Origin: Pseudomonadota bacterium
GTDB taxonomy: Bacteria > Pseudomonadota > Gammaproteobacteria > Pseudomonadales > Pseudohongiellaceae
NCBI GenBank assembly: GCA_027623555.1
Contig: JAQBSZ010000026.1
Coordinates: forward strand, 1-54,646
Reading direction: 5' to 3'
DNA length: 54,646 bases
Of this stretch, positions 29,276-38,324 are shown piece after piece. How positions within the stretch are numbered: position 1 is the stretch's first letter; every line of letters starts with the position of its first letter. The notes beneath the pieces were generated by a model. It did not search any database and was not told the DNA's origin. It was given only the letters and a program-made list of their open reading frames with translations. The position numbers and the translations under genes were made by a program.

Positions 29276-29958
29276 GAAGCTACCTTTTTGCGGATAACTC
29301 GAGGATGCGTTAACTCACGCCAGCCCCACCAGGCACAGAGGAAATTCAGATGCAGCAACAAGGCCAGGTTCCATTCGAAGGCATCTTCATAGTCGTCGTA
29401 GTTAGCCAACAGCGCATCCAGGAACAGGGTGAGGATTCCAATACAGAGAATCAGCAGGCACAGGACCAGTTGCAGCTGCCTGCTCGGATCCTGAATTTTT
29501 CGTTTGTACAGCTGATACAAAATCAGTAGTTGATTAAGGTAAGTCAATGAAAAGTACAGGATTATGCCTAAGCTGCGGGTCAAACGGAAACTCTCGCCAA
29601 TTGCCCCTAACGCCAGGGTGTAGGAGATAAGCGCGATGCAGGCAATGATTCCAAGGTTTAAGATGACCTTGCTTGAGTATCCAGCCGCTGCCAGCCTATT
29701 GTTTGCCAGTTTCCAGTACCAGAGGTAGACAAATGCCACAGGAATCATCGTTAGTTTGAAAAAGACAAAGGCAGTGCCTTCTCTGCCAGTGGCACTGATC
29801 GATGTACAGCTATCCCAATAGGGAACACACCAGGGCACATGGCCTTCAGTTGCCGCTATCAGGTAGTTGATATTGATAATGAGGGTGGGTAACAGCCCCA
29901 GGAACAGGGCTACTTTGGAGATGTCTTGCAAGATAAAATTGTTCTTCAGTCGATTCAT
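29272..29958 (-). CDS. Six-helix membrane protein, unknown
   Basis: A 228-residue integral membrane protein with about six hydrophobic helices. The segment PYWDSCTSISATGREGTAF after the first helix vaguely recalls Frag1/DRAM-type proteins, but I cannot assign it. It is translationally coupled to the transporter gene downstream through a four-base overlap, so it may modulate that transporter or share its physiological signal. Confidence 0.65.
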   Translation of the reverse strand: MNRLKNNFILQDISKVALFLGLLPTLIININYLIAATEGHVPWCVPYWDSCTSISATGREGTAFVFFKLTMIPVAFVYLWYWKLANNRLAAAGYSSKVILNLGIIACIALISYTLALGAIGESFRLTRSLGIILYFSLTYLNQLLILYQLYKRKIQDPSRQLQLVLCLLILCIGILTLFLDALLANYDDYEDAFEWNLALLLHLNFLCAWWGWRELTHPRVIRKKVAS

Positions 29959-30066
29959 CGGTTCTGATATTCAGTGCACGCCTTACTTGCTATTCTCAAC
30001 CTGCGCTGATGAGACGTACGTACGAATAATTGGCTGGGTTTTATGAATCGATAGCAACGGAGCGCA

Positions 30067-31815
30067 ATGAAGATCATAGCACTGAATAGTTTGTACTCTC
30101 GCTACTCTCCCTCGCCGTACCCCCTTTTCCCGTTGCTCTGTAGGACAACACTGCTGGCTGTGTTAAGCCCCGGATATGTGGAAGGAGCGGTAGAGGAGTG
30201 TAGTGCGCCTTTTATACCCGCTTCGGGAAGTTACCAGTTCGTGCAGGAAGAGTCAGTAGACGGCGACTCCCGTACTGAAATAGAAGCAAGGGAATTCGGT
30301 GAGATTTATTTTACGCGCTTGCCCATTTTCGATGAGGCAAATGCCAACGAGAACAATGCGCTGTTTCGCTGGGCAAATCGATTTCATATTCTCAGCAGAG
30401 AGCGCACGGTAGCCCAGCAGTTGCTGTTTGCCAGTGACCAGGAATTCTCCGCGCGAATAGTAGCTGAGTCGGCAAGGATTCTCAGGGATCAGGGTTATTT
30501 CTACGATGCAGCTATACGACCAGTCAGGCTGTGTGACGAGCGTGTCGATGTTGAAGTCATCACGAAAGATAATTGGTCGTTTACGCCGAGTATTACAATA
30601 GATCGATCCGGTGGAGAAAACACCTTCAGTTATGGTCTGAGGGAGGCGAATTTTCTGGGCCGCGGAAAGGAATTTGGGGTAGCTAACAGTCGAGACATCG
30701 ACCGGCGTTCCAGCGAGTTATTCTATGAGGACCGCAACGTATTGGGTTCTCGGGTCAGAAATAAAACAGCAATTATCAATAGCAGCGACGGGCACACGCA
30801 GGTGTTTGAGCTGGCACAGCCTTTTTTTGCGCTGGATTCGAGGCAGTCCTGGGCGGTACATCTGCAGGATGAAGAGCGCCAGGATGAACAATTTTTCCGG
30901 AGTGATGATGTTAGCGAAGTCGAGCATGACCTGCAGGACTTTTCCATCGAATATGGGGTCTCTCGTGGCCTGAAAGATGGTTCTGCTCGGCGTTGGATCG
31001 GGGGCTACCGCTATAGAAAAGATGAATTTTCAATCGGCGATGAACTACCTCCACCCCTGGAGTTTCCTTCAGACAAAGAGCTCTCTTACCCATTCCTGAG
31101 GTTCGAAGCGGTTGAAGATCGTTACGAGACTGCATTTAACCTGGACCAGATTTATCGAACCGAAGATTTGCACCTGGGTTACGAATTTTCCAGTCAGATA
31201 GGATTTGCTGCTGATGCCTTTGGATCAGATCAGGACCGGCTTGTCCTGGATAGCTATTTCAGCGACACCCTGGCGTATAACGCAGATATGTACTGGCAAC
31301 ACTCACTGGAGTGGGAAGGTCTATGGAATCTAGAAACGGATGAGGCCGAAGACCTGGTCGTCAGTTATGAGACGCGTTACTTTCGGCGCCAGACTGAACG
31401 GCGCTCGTTCTTTGCCAGCGTGGAGGCCGTGTATTCGAAGAATTTGAGCAGTCATCGGCAGATCATTTTGGGTGGATTCACCGGTGCGCGGGCCTTCGAC
31501 AATCGGTTCCAGGTCGGTGATCGCATGCTGCAGTTGACCATGGAGGAACGGCTGTATACGGACATTCATCTGTGGAATCTGATCAGGCTGGGAGGTGCAG
31601 TGTTTGTCGATGTCGGGCGCGCCTGGGAGCCGGGATCTGACAATGGCATGGAGGATAAAATATTAGCAGATGTCGGTTTTGGGCTGCGGCTGGCATCCAG
31701 CAAGGCTGCTTCGGGGCGCATCGCTCACATCGATTTTGCCTTTCCACTGACTAATCGCGATGATCCTGATGTGCGCAGCTTGCAGATTGCCTTTAGTATT
31801 AAAGGTACATTTTAG
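30067..31815 (+). CDS. Omp85-superfamily outer-membrane barrel protein
   Basis: Outer-membrane protein of the Bac_surface_Ag/Omp85 type, 582 residues. A leader (1-40, a possible signal peptide with an unusual SPSPYPLFPL stretch) is followed by one POTRA-like domain (about 115-170, with ARILRDQGYFYDAAIRP) and a C-terminal barrel. Barrel signatures include LGGFTGARAFDNRFQVGDR (the omega/L6 RGF-like region, here RAF), FVDVGRAW and the last strand LQIAFSIKGTF. Too few POTRA units for BamA; not flanked by tamB. GGAG precedes the ATG. Confidence 0.78.
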   Translation: MKIIALNSLYSRYSPSPYPLFPLLCRTTLLAVLSPGYVEGAVEECSAPFIPASGSYQFVQEESVDGDSRTEIEAREFGEIYFTRLPIFDEANANENNALFRWANRFHILSRERTVAQQLLFASDQEFSARIVAESARILRDQGYFYDAAIRPVRLCDERVDVEVITKDNWSFTPSITIDRSGGENTFSYGLREANFLGRGKEFGVANSRDIDRRSSELFYEDRNVLGSRVRNKTAIINSSDGHTQVFELAQPFFALDSRQSWAVHLQDEERQDEQFFRSDDVSEVEHDLQDFSIEYGVSRGLKDGSARRWIGGYRYRKDEFSIGDELPPPLEFPSDKELSYPFLRFEAVEDRYETAFNLDQIYRTEDLHLGYEFSSQIGFAADAFGSDQDRLVLDSYFSDTLAYNADMYWQHSLEWEGLWNLETDEAEDLVVSYETRYFRRQTERRSFFASVEAVYSKNLSSHRQIILGGFTGARAFDNRFQVGDRMLQLTMEERLYTDIHLWNLIRLGGAVFVDVGRAWEPGSDNGMEDKILADVGFGLRLASSKAASGRIAHIDFAFPLTNRDDPDVRSLQIAFSIKGTF

Positions 31816-31832
31816 GAACGGCGTTTTTAAGA

Positions 31833-33677
31833 CTAGCCAGCCAGATGATCAGTAATCTCGGTGATGAATGCTGGTCCATACTTGAGCAGTTTTCGTTCGC
31901 CCACTCCAGATAAATCGGCGAAATCTTCCAGATCTCGTGGCAAGCGTACGCACATCTCCTGGAGGGTTGTGTCATGAAATATCACATAAGGCGGCACGCC
32001 CAGTTCCTCCGCAAACTGGCGTCGACAATCTCTGAGCTTCTCCCATAACTCTACATCGATTTCAGGCGCCGGGGTGACTCTGGTGCGCTGTTTGGTGGTT
32101 TTAATTTTGCGGTCTTTTCTCAGTTCAATGTTTATTTCACCCTTCAGTAGTGGCCGGCATTTTTCTTCCAGGCGTAACGCGCCGTAACGATCCAGGTCCA
32201 CACGCATATAGCCCTGCGCCACGAGTTGCCGAAAAACCGAGCGCCACTGGTTGTTATCGCGATCTTTTCCAATACCGTAAACGGGCAAATGCTGATGACC
32301 GAACTGGAATATTTTGGCGGTGTCAGCGCCGCGCAGGACGTCAATTAGGTGATTGACGCCAAAGCGTTGCTCGGTGCGCCAGGCGGCGCTGAGGGCTTTG
32401 CGTGCTGCCTCGGTACCGTCCCAGGTTTGCGGAGGTTCCAGACAATTGTCGCAATTGCCACAAGGATTCTCCAAACGCTCATTGAAATAGGCCAGCAATA
32501 CCTGGCGACGGCAGGAGGTGACTTCACACAGACCAAGCAGCGCATTAAGGCGGTGCTGTTCGGCCCGTTTGTGTTCTTCACTTCCTTCTGAGCCATCCAT
32601 CATCTGCCGCAGCTTGATGACATCCTGCAGGCCATAGATCATCCAGGCATTGGCGGGTTCGCCATCGCGGCCAGCGCGGCCAGTTTCCTGGTAGTAGGAT
32701 TCAATGGTCTTGGGCAAGTCCAGGTGGGCTACAAAGCGTACATCTGGTTTGTCTATACCCATGCCAAAGGCGATTGTAGCAACCATGATGACACTTTCTT
32801 CCCTTAGAAAACGCGCCTGGTGTCGGGCACGAGCAGCGCTGGACAAGCCAGCGTGATAGGGAAGTGCATCGAAACCCTGCTCGCCAAGCCAGTTCGCGAT
32901 GTCTTCGGTTTTTTTCCTTGATAGGCAATAGACAATGCCGGCGTCTTTTCGGTGCTCGAGTTGCAGGAATTTCAGAATTTGTTGCCTGGCATCGTGTTTA
33001 AGCGCTATTCGGTAACGAATGTTAGGACGGTCGAATCCTGAGATGAATTGTTTTGCCTGTTCAAGCTGCAAGCGGCTGATAATTTCTTTGCGGGTTCTGT
33101 CATCGGCCGTAGCTGTCAATGCAATTCGAGGTACTGACGGGAACAGTTCATGGAGCACACTGAGTTGCAGGTAGTCAGCGCGAAAGTCGTGACCCCACTG
33201 AGACACACAGTGCGCTTCATCGATGGCAAACAGAGCGATACTGCTCTGCTCAAGCAGGCGCAGCATATGTGTCTGATTCAACCGTTCCGGTGCTATGTAG
33301 AGAAGATCTATTTTCCCAGCCAACAGGTTTTGCTCAATGCGGGCAGTTTCGTGCTCATTGAGGGTTGAGTTCAAAAACTCAGCTTGCACCCCAAGTAGTT
33401 GCAAGGAGCTTACCTGGTCCTGCATCAGCGCGATCAATGGAGAAATGACCACTCCGCAGCCAGGGCGGACCAGTGCCGATATCTGGTAACACAGGGACTT
33501 CCCACCACCAGTGGGCATCAGTACCAGAGCATCTTCGCCTTCAATCAGGCTTGCGATGATCTGCTCTTGAGAATCTCGGAATTCGCTAAAGCCAAAGATC
33601 GATCGAAGCAGAGTATGGGGATTGCGAGTATTGTTCGGGTGTGTTGGGTTGGTTTCAGGTGCGCGGGGATGAATCAT
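31833..33677 (-). CDS. recQ: ATP-dependent DNA helicase RecQ
   Basis: Superfamily 2 helicase of recombination and fork repair. The 614-residue product has Walker A MPTGGGKS (K60), the DEAH box (153-156), the aromatic-rich loop HCVSQWGHDFR, the QETGRAGRDG motif VI, a zinc-binding domain with CxxxxCR...NPCGNCDNC (about 380-410), a winged helix and a C-terminal HRDC domain. Full length. Convergent with the Omp85 gene. Confidence 0.96.
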   Translation of the reverse strand: MIHPRAPETNPTHPNNTRNPHTLLRSIFGFSEFRDSQEQIIASLIEGEDALVLMPTGGGKSLCYQISALVRPGCGVVISPLIALMQDQVSSLQLLGVQAEFLNSTLNEHETARIEQNLLAGKIDLLYIAPERLNQTHMLRLLEQSSIALFAIDEAHCVSQWGHDFRADYLQLSVLHELFPSVPRIALTATADDRTRKEIISRLQLEQAKQFISGFDRPNIRYRIALKHDARQQILKFLQLEHRKDAGIVYCLSRKKTEDIANWLGEQGFDALPYHAGLSSAARARHQARFLREESVIMVATIAFGMGIDKPDVRFVAHLDLPKTIESYYQETGRAGRDGEPANAWMIYGLQDVIKLRQMMDGSEGSEEHKRAEQHRLNALLGLCEVTSCRRQVLLAYFNERLENPCGNCDNCLEPPQTWDGTEAARKALSAAWRTEQRFGVNHLIDVLRGADTAKIFQFGHQHLPVYGIGKDRDNNQWRSVFRQLVAQGYMRVDLDRYGALRLEEKCRPLLKGEINIELRKDRKIKTTKQRTRVTPAPEIDVELWEKLRDCRRQFAEELGVPPYVIFHDTTLQEMCVRLPRDLEDFADLSGVGERKLLKYGPAFITEITDHLAG

Positions 33678-33785
33678 GTCCTACCAAGTATAGCCTGAAA
33701 ACAGCAAATGACTTAATGGGATGAACGAGGGAAATTGGAGGCGGGTCTATTTTTTATCAGGGATTGGCTAAAAGAGGATGATGTC

Positions 33786-35945
33786 TTATTTGCTCAGCTT
33801 GAAGACGTAAAGCGCATTGTGACCATCGGGACTGACCAGTTCCGGCGTCAGAAAATTACCGATACGCCAGGGACTGCCACCTTCACGCCCCGATGGGATG
33901 GCAACGTACTGCTCACCGTCAATCGCGAAGCTAACCGGAAATCCTAAAGCAGACGTGGCCAGGCGGGTATTCCACAACTCCACACCCGTATCTACATCGT
34001 AAGCGTGCACGTAGCGGTTGTAGTCGCCGATGAAAAGCAGGCCGCCGGCAGTAGCCAATGCCGCGGTTAAAAACGGTGCCCGCTGCTCCACACTCCAGGA
34101 CTCATCCATGGTTTCCACATTGAAGGCCGCAAGCTTGCCGAACTGACCATCAGTGCCTGGCATCTCCATCCACACGCGGTCGCCCTGGGTTCCGCCGGAG
34201 CCTACCTCAAAGGTAACCTCCCGAGGTGACATCTCCATACAGGACTGGCTCAGGGGGATGACCAGCTGGCGAGATGGTGGATGGTAACTGGTGGATTGCC
34301 AGTTATGACCGCCCGCGGTGGAGGGGCAGACCGAGAGCCATTCGCCGATCTGCATATTGCGTATATCCTCTCGATATCTTACCTGGCCGGTTTCAAGATT
34401 GATTTCTGAAAACACATTCTGAAACACGGTCTGCTTCAATCCCTGGAACTCGCCGGTGCGACGGTTTAATTTCCAGAGTATGCCACTCTTGCCGATAGTC
34501 AGCAGATAGGGTTCATCGAACAGATCCACCAGCACCTGCTCAAAGGCTTCATCCATATCCAGGGACTCTCCCGGAACATGCTGCCGATACCAGACTATGC
34601 GCCCGTCATTCGGATCGATGGCGAGAGTGGAGTTGGTATAAAGGGTGGCATCCTCAGTGGTAAGTCCGCGACTGGCCGCCATCCAGGGTTTTGCTTGCGC
34701 GACGCCAAAAAATACCAGCTCCAGTTGCGGGTCCCAGCTGCCGGTGAGCCAGACATCGCCTCCGCCTCTGAACTCCAGGGGTAGGCCTCCCCAGGTATCA
34801 TCTCCCGGCTCGCCGGGTTGGGCGATTGTGTAAGTGCGCCAGAGTTCTTCTCCCGTGCGAGCGTCATGGCCGGTAATAAAACAGCTCTCTTTGAAGAAAC
34901 GCGTGCAGCCGGTAATGCCATTGATAACTTTGCCGTCTGCTACGATTGGTCCACTGGTATTGGAGTAGCCCATGGCTTCATCGGCGATTTCCACATCCCA
35001 GCGTACAGCGCCTGTGCGGGCATCCAACGCCACCAGGTGGGCATCGGTGGTCGCTACATAGATCATGTCTTCCCACATGGCAAGAGTCCGCAGTTGACCA
35101 CCGCTACGGCCGTCTTCGGGAAACTGCCGGCGATATTCCCACAACAAGGTGCCATCTCTCCCATCAAGAGCCTGAACCACATTGCCAAAATTAGGAATAA
35201 AGATGATGCCGTTCCTGACCAGCGGGGCGGGTTGGCTCCTGCCTTCCTCCATCCCCCACACCCAGGCCAGACGCAGTTGCCCAACATTGTCCTTATTGAT
35301 CTGATCCAGTGGACTGTATCCCTGGCTCTGCGGTGTTCTTCTCCAGTAAGTCCAGTCGGCAGGATCCGGGTTGCGCAACTCTTCGGTACTCACATCTACA
35401 AAGCCTGGAACGATCTTGAAAGAGCGAGTGAGCGCGCGATCACTCTGATAAACAGTAGCTATCTCGGGGACCGAATTGCGAGTACCAGGCGTAGGAATGG
35501 TGCCGGCGATGCCCGGTACGGGAGTGCGCTGGATTCGCTCTATCCTGTCGTCGGCCTCCCCGAGGAACACAACAGAAGAGCTTGCGGTTGAGAGGAGGTT
35601 GCTGCCAGGATCGATACTATTGGCGTTTAGCAAAAACGCCACCACATCCAGATACTGAGACTCGCTCAGTGATCCTGGTGCCTGGGGCGGCATCGTTCGT
35701 TGAAGCAGGCCAATCAGCTCGGTAACAGTGCGGTTAGTCCAGTTAACTCTGAAATTGCTATCGTTCAGCGCAGGAGCCTCAAAGGCTCCCTGCAGGTCCG
35801 CCAGGTGACAGGTCGCACAGTTTTGCTGATAGAGTGCGCTTCCTGCCTGAGATTGGCTGTCTGTATAGCCTGCCGGTTCCAATTGCTGTGCAGATGCAAA
35901 CAATGAGACGAGCAATCCCGCCAACAAGAATAATGTAGGACGCAT
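33786..35945 (-). CDS. Quinohaemoprotein dehydrogenase, cytochrome c domain first
   Basis: Periplasmic PQQ-dependent dehydrogenase with a c-type haem. In the 719-residue form: signal peptide [20 protein letters not shown], cytochrome domain with CATCH (C43, C46, H47) and Met ligand near M85, then an eight-bladed PQQ propeller from about residue 190. The haem domain is N-terminal, opposite to the usual quinohaemoprotein alcohol dehydrogenases. The normal catalytic WDxD block of this fold reads [10 protein letters not shown], keeping the aspartate but not the tryptophan. ATG 35945 starts the signal peptide; the frame is open to 36005 but that stretch overlaps the upstream gene. Last of a three-gene minus-strand operon. 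Confidence 0.85.
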   Translation of the reverse strand: MRPTLFLLAGLLVSLFASAQQLEPAGYTDSQSQAGSALYQQNCATCHLADLQGAFEAPALNDSNFRVNWTNRTVTELIGLLQRTMPPQAPGSLSESQYLDVVAFLLNANSIDPGSNLLSTASSSVVFLGEADDRIERIQRTPVPGIAGTIPTPGTRNSVPEIATVYQSDRALTRSFKIVPGFVDVSTEELRNPDPADWTYWRRTPQSQGYSPLDQINKDNVGQLRLAWVWGMEEGRSQPAPLVRNGIIFIPNFGNVVQALDGRDGTLLWEYRRQFPEDGRSGGQLRTLAMWEDMIYVATTDAHLVALDARTGAVRWDVEIADEAMGYSNTSGPIVADGKVINGITGCTRFFKESCFITGHDARTGEELWRTYTIAQPGEPGDDTWGGLPLEFRGGGDVWLTGSWDPQLELVFFGVAQAKPWMAASRGLTTEDATLYTNSTLAIDPNDGRIVWYRQHVPGESLDMDEAFEQVLVDLFDEPYLLTIGKSGILWKLNRRTGEFQGLKQTVFQNVFSEINLETGQVRYREDIRNMQIGEWLSVCPSTAGGHNWQSTSYHPPSRQLVIPLSQSCMEMSPREVTFEVGSGGTQGDRVWMEMPGTDGQFGKLAAFNVETMDESWSVEQRAPFLTAALATAGGLLFIGDYNRYVHAYDVDTGVELWNTRLATSALGFPVSFAIDGEQYVAIPSGREGGSPWRIGNFLTPELVSPDGHNALYVFKLSK

Positions 35946-35961
35946 TACTAAGCTGCCAGAC

Positions 35962-37278
35962 TTAATCGAGTCGCAACGTCTCCTGCCTGGCGCGTCGTTC
36001 TGCAATTGCCTGGGTATACTGTTCTTCGTTCAAATTCGTGATACCAACCCAGGCATGGCTCATCTCATCGACTCCACGGCGACCGAAGACAACCCATTGC
36101 TCCGGATCGGGATTAATCGGATTGTTGGCCGTGTTATCAAATACCGAAGTGAACTGCAGAATGGTACCGCTTGGCAGGATAGGCTTCTCCTCGTCAGCAT
36201 AGATATAGGAGATCTGCCAGTTGTGATTGTACTTATTGACCTGGCTGAGAACTTCCTTGCTGCCGTCGGGCAGAATCGCTTCCATGGTCATTACCTTGCC
36301 GCGCATATGCAGGTGTGGGCGATAACTATGGATTACTGCCGGTGAATCGAGCCGGTGAGTACCTTGCAAGACCTGGTAGCTATGTGGCGGGATCACGATG
36401 TCCTGTCCCCGTGCCATGCCTTTCAGGCCATCGACGCGAAACATGACTTCGCCGGCAGTCTCCAGTTCCGGTGGCTGATCCTCTGGATAGAACCACAGAC
36501 CTACCTCCACTACATCACCAGGACCTTCGGCGCCAACGGGAAAATAATGCAGGTTCCAGGCGATGCTGCCGCTGGTGGGTACGCGCATGCCTGTCCCTTC
36601 CGGGTAGATTTCCCAAGACTTGCCAACACCATAGCGAGCCAGTGCCACCTGGCGTCTCTCGCCTTCTGGAATCAATACGGCATGACCATGATGCACTACC
36701 TTCTTACCCAGGGGGTAGGACGGTTTGAATTCGGCCGCTTTCAGGAAGCGCTCCTTGTTCATGCCTTCGAACGGGACGTTTGGTTCCCACCACTGGTCCT
36801 GACCGTTGGCAATAACATCAAAGGGAGCAGATTTGATCACCAGATCCGGTGGTCCCATCTGTTCACCTAATTGCCATTCAGCGCCAGAGATCAGTTCGAT
36901 CAGTGCGGGTAAGTCGGCAGGGTTTCCTTCCAATGCACCGCCTTCTACCCAGGCTGCGATAGTGGCGATCTGTTCATCGCTTAGAGAGGCGTCGTTCTTG
37001 AAGCTTTGAATGCCTATAGTTGGGTCCAGGTGCCAGGGCGGCATGATGCGTTTGCTGGTACGGTCCTGTATCAATGCGGCGAAGGGCCGCACCTGTTGAT
37101 AGTTCATCAGAGGCATCGGGCCGATACCTTCCGGGTTATGACAGGTCTGGCATTTCTGTTGAAGTATTGGCGCCACGTCACGGGAAAAGGTTGGCGTGTC
37201 TTGCGCGAAGACCTGGAAGGACAGTCCTGTAAGCATGACAGAGACGACTAAGGAAAGCAGAGATCGATGATGAATCAT
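35962..37278 (-). CDS. Cytochrome c / type II copper monooxygenase-like fusion, copy A
   Basis: Exported 438-residue protein combining a c-type haem domain with a fold like the copper type II, ascorbate-dependent (PHM/DBM) monooxygenases. Signal peptide 1-26; haem site C43, C46, H47 with Met from GPMPL (55). Candidate copper ligands: H196-H197 with H199 and H244 (NLHYF) for one site, H322 and H324 (PHLHMRG) and M406 (DEMSH) for the second, which matches the PHM ligand set. Sixteen bases before the quinohaemoprotein gene. Paralogue of the gene at 41349-42743. Function inferred, not demonstrated. Confidence 0.75.
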   Translation of the reverse strand: MIHHRSLLSLVVSVMLTGLSFQVFAQDTPTFSRDVAPILQQKCQTCHNPEGIGPMPLMNYQQVRPFAALIQDRTSKRIMPPWHLDPTIGIQSFKNDASLSDEQIATIAAWVEGGALEGNPADLPALIELISGAEWQLGEQMGPPDLVIKSAPFDVIANGQDQWWEPNVPFEGMNKERFLKAAEFKPSYPLGKKVVHHGHAVLIPEGERRQVALARYGVGKSWEIYPEGTGMRVPTSGSIAWNLHYFPVGAEGPGDVVEVGLWFYPEDQPPELETAGEVMFRVDGLKGMARGQDIVIPPHSYQVLQGTHRLDSPAVIHSYRPHLHMRGKVMTMEAILPDGSKEVLSQVNKYNHNWQISYIYADEEKPILPSGTILQFTSVFDNTANNPINPDPEQWVVFGRRGVDEMSHAWVGITNLNEEQYTQAIAERRARQETLRLD

Positions 37279-37305
37279 GGCAAGCTCCTCAAGGGGTTCT
37301 TAATC

Positions 37306-38142
37306 TTAATTCACGTTGATATGAAAGTATGCATTGGTATGACAGCAATAAAATTCGAATGCGGCGATGTTGTCGATGGTTTGCATGCGGACGACATAGT
37401 TTCCGGGCTTGCTAAAACTGGCCTGAACTACAGCAGGCCCGGTTGCAGTGGTTAACTGGCTTTCCTGCTGGTCAAATTGCACCTCGCCCGGACCACTGTG
37501 CTGTGACCAGCCGACCCAGACCTGGTTATCCGGATGGTCGATCCAGGCCGACAAGGTAATGGGCTCATCGACCCGCGCCGCCATTGCCGATGAAGTACTG
37601 ATACCGGTACGCCCTCGAACACCATCGCTGTCTGCCGACAGTCTCACCAGCGGTGCCAGGTCGCCGCGACCTTTGGAAGCGGGTTCGTCCAGTACATAGG
37701 CAGGATTCAGCCGGCCTGGAACACTCAGTTTCTGCCCATTGCTGTTGAGGGACCAGACAATCTTCTCATCCCGGCCGAAACTATCTGGCACCGTAATGGT
37801 ATACGCGCAAAATACATGGCGGTAGCGTGGGGGTAGTGGATCGAAATGGGTTGGCAGCAGCGCGGCGAAGCGGTCATCACTCAAAAAATTGTCTTCGCCA
37901 AGTTGAATGTCCAATGCCTGCTCGGTATTCATATTGAAGTAGCTGAAGCACATGGTGCGGGAGCCGTCTGCGTTGGGATACCAGCCATCATAAAGGGGTA
38001 TTACCGGTTGCCCGGTTTTGCGAATGACTTCGGCAGACCAGGATTGATTGCGAAGATCGATCTGTTGGGCAGTGGCAATGCCGGAGCTGCTCAGGGTCAG
38101 TGCCATGAGCAGGGTTAATAAATGCTGAGGCTTGTTGGCCAT
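37306..38142 (-). CDS. Secreted beta-rich protein of unknown family, copy A
   Basis: A 278-residue exported protein (signal peptide through about ATAQQ). The middle segment has W-x-N-x-DG-[ST], F-x-YFN-x-N, DNFLSDDRF and VPDSFGRDEKIVWSLNSNG; the C-terminal part is an Ig/Big-like beta domain ending in YVVRMQTIDN. The same blocks recur in the protein at 40393-41328, so they are paralogues. It has no catalytic motif that I can see, and may be a binding or scaffold protein for the copper/cytochrome partner encoded 27 bases downstream. Confidence 0.7.
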   Translation of the reverse strand: MANKPQHLLTLLMALTLSSSGIATAQQIDLRNQSWSAEVIRKTGQPVIPLYDGWYPNADGSRTMCFSYFNMNTEQALDIQLGEDNFLSDDRFAALLPTHFDPLPPRYRHVFCAYTITVPDSFGRDEKIVWSLNSNGQKLSVPGRLNPAYVLDEPASKGRGDLAPLVRLSADSDGVRGRTGISTSSAMAARVDEPITLSAWIDHPDNQVWVGWSQHSGPGEVQFDQQESQLTTATGPAVVQASFSKPGNYVVRMQTIDNIAAFEFYCCHTNAYFHINVN

Positions 38143-38324
38143 CTTCTTGCGGCTCTGCAGAAGCTCTTGAAGGCTTGGATATTACTGTAAATTCAATGGC
38201 ATGTCTCTTCTTTGCAGGGAAATATAGGCTTCCCGCGTGCGGCTGCTGGGCAGTAATAATCTATGCTAGACTCAAGACCTGCCAGCCCTTGCGGTCTTCA
38301 TGTGGACAACCAGGCGACCCGATC
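38143..38324. promoter_or_regulatory. Divergent promoter region between the two modules
   Basis: A 182-base gap lies between the minus-strand operon of module A and the plus-strand quinoprotein of module B. It must carry promoters for both directions, but I could not place -35/-10 pairs with confidence. Shared control of the two modules is inferred from this geometry only. Confidence 0.35.

Noticed and set aside
30067..31815. BamA or TamA
   Set aside because: Too few POTRA domains and no supporting neighbours.
34818..35591. 257-codon plus-strand open frame
   Set aside because: Antisense to the quinohaemoprotein gene, no signal peptide or recognisable motif, no ribosome site.
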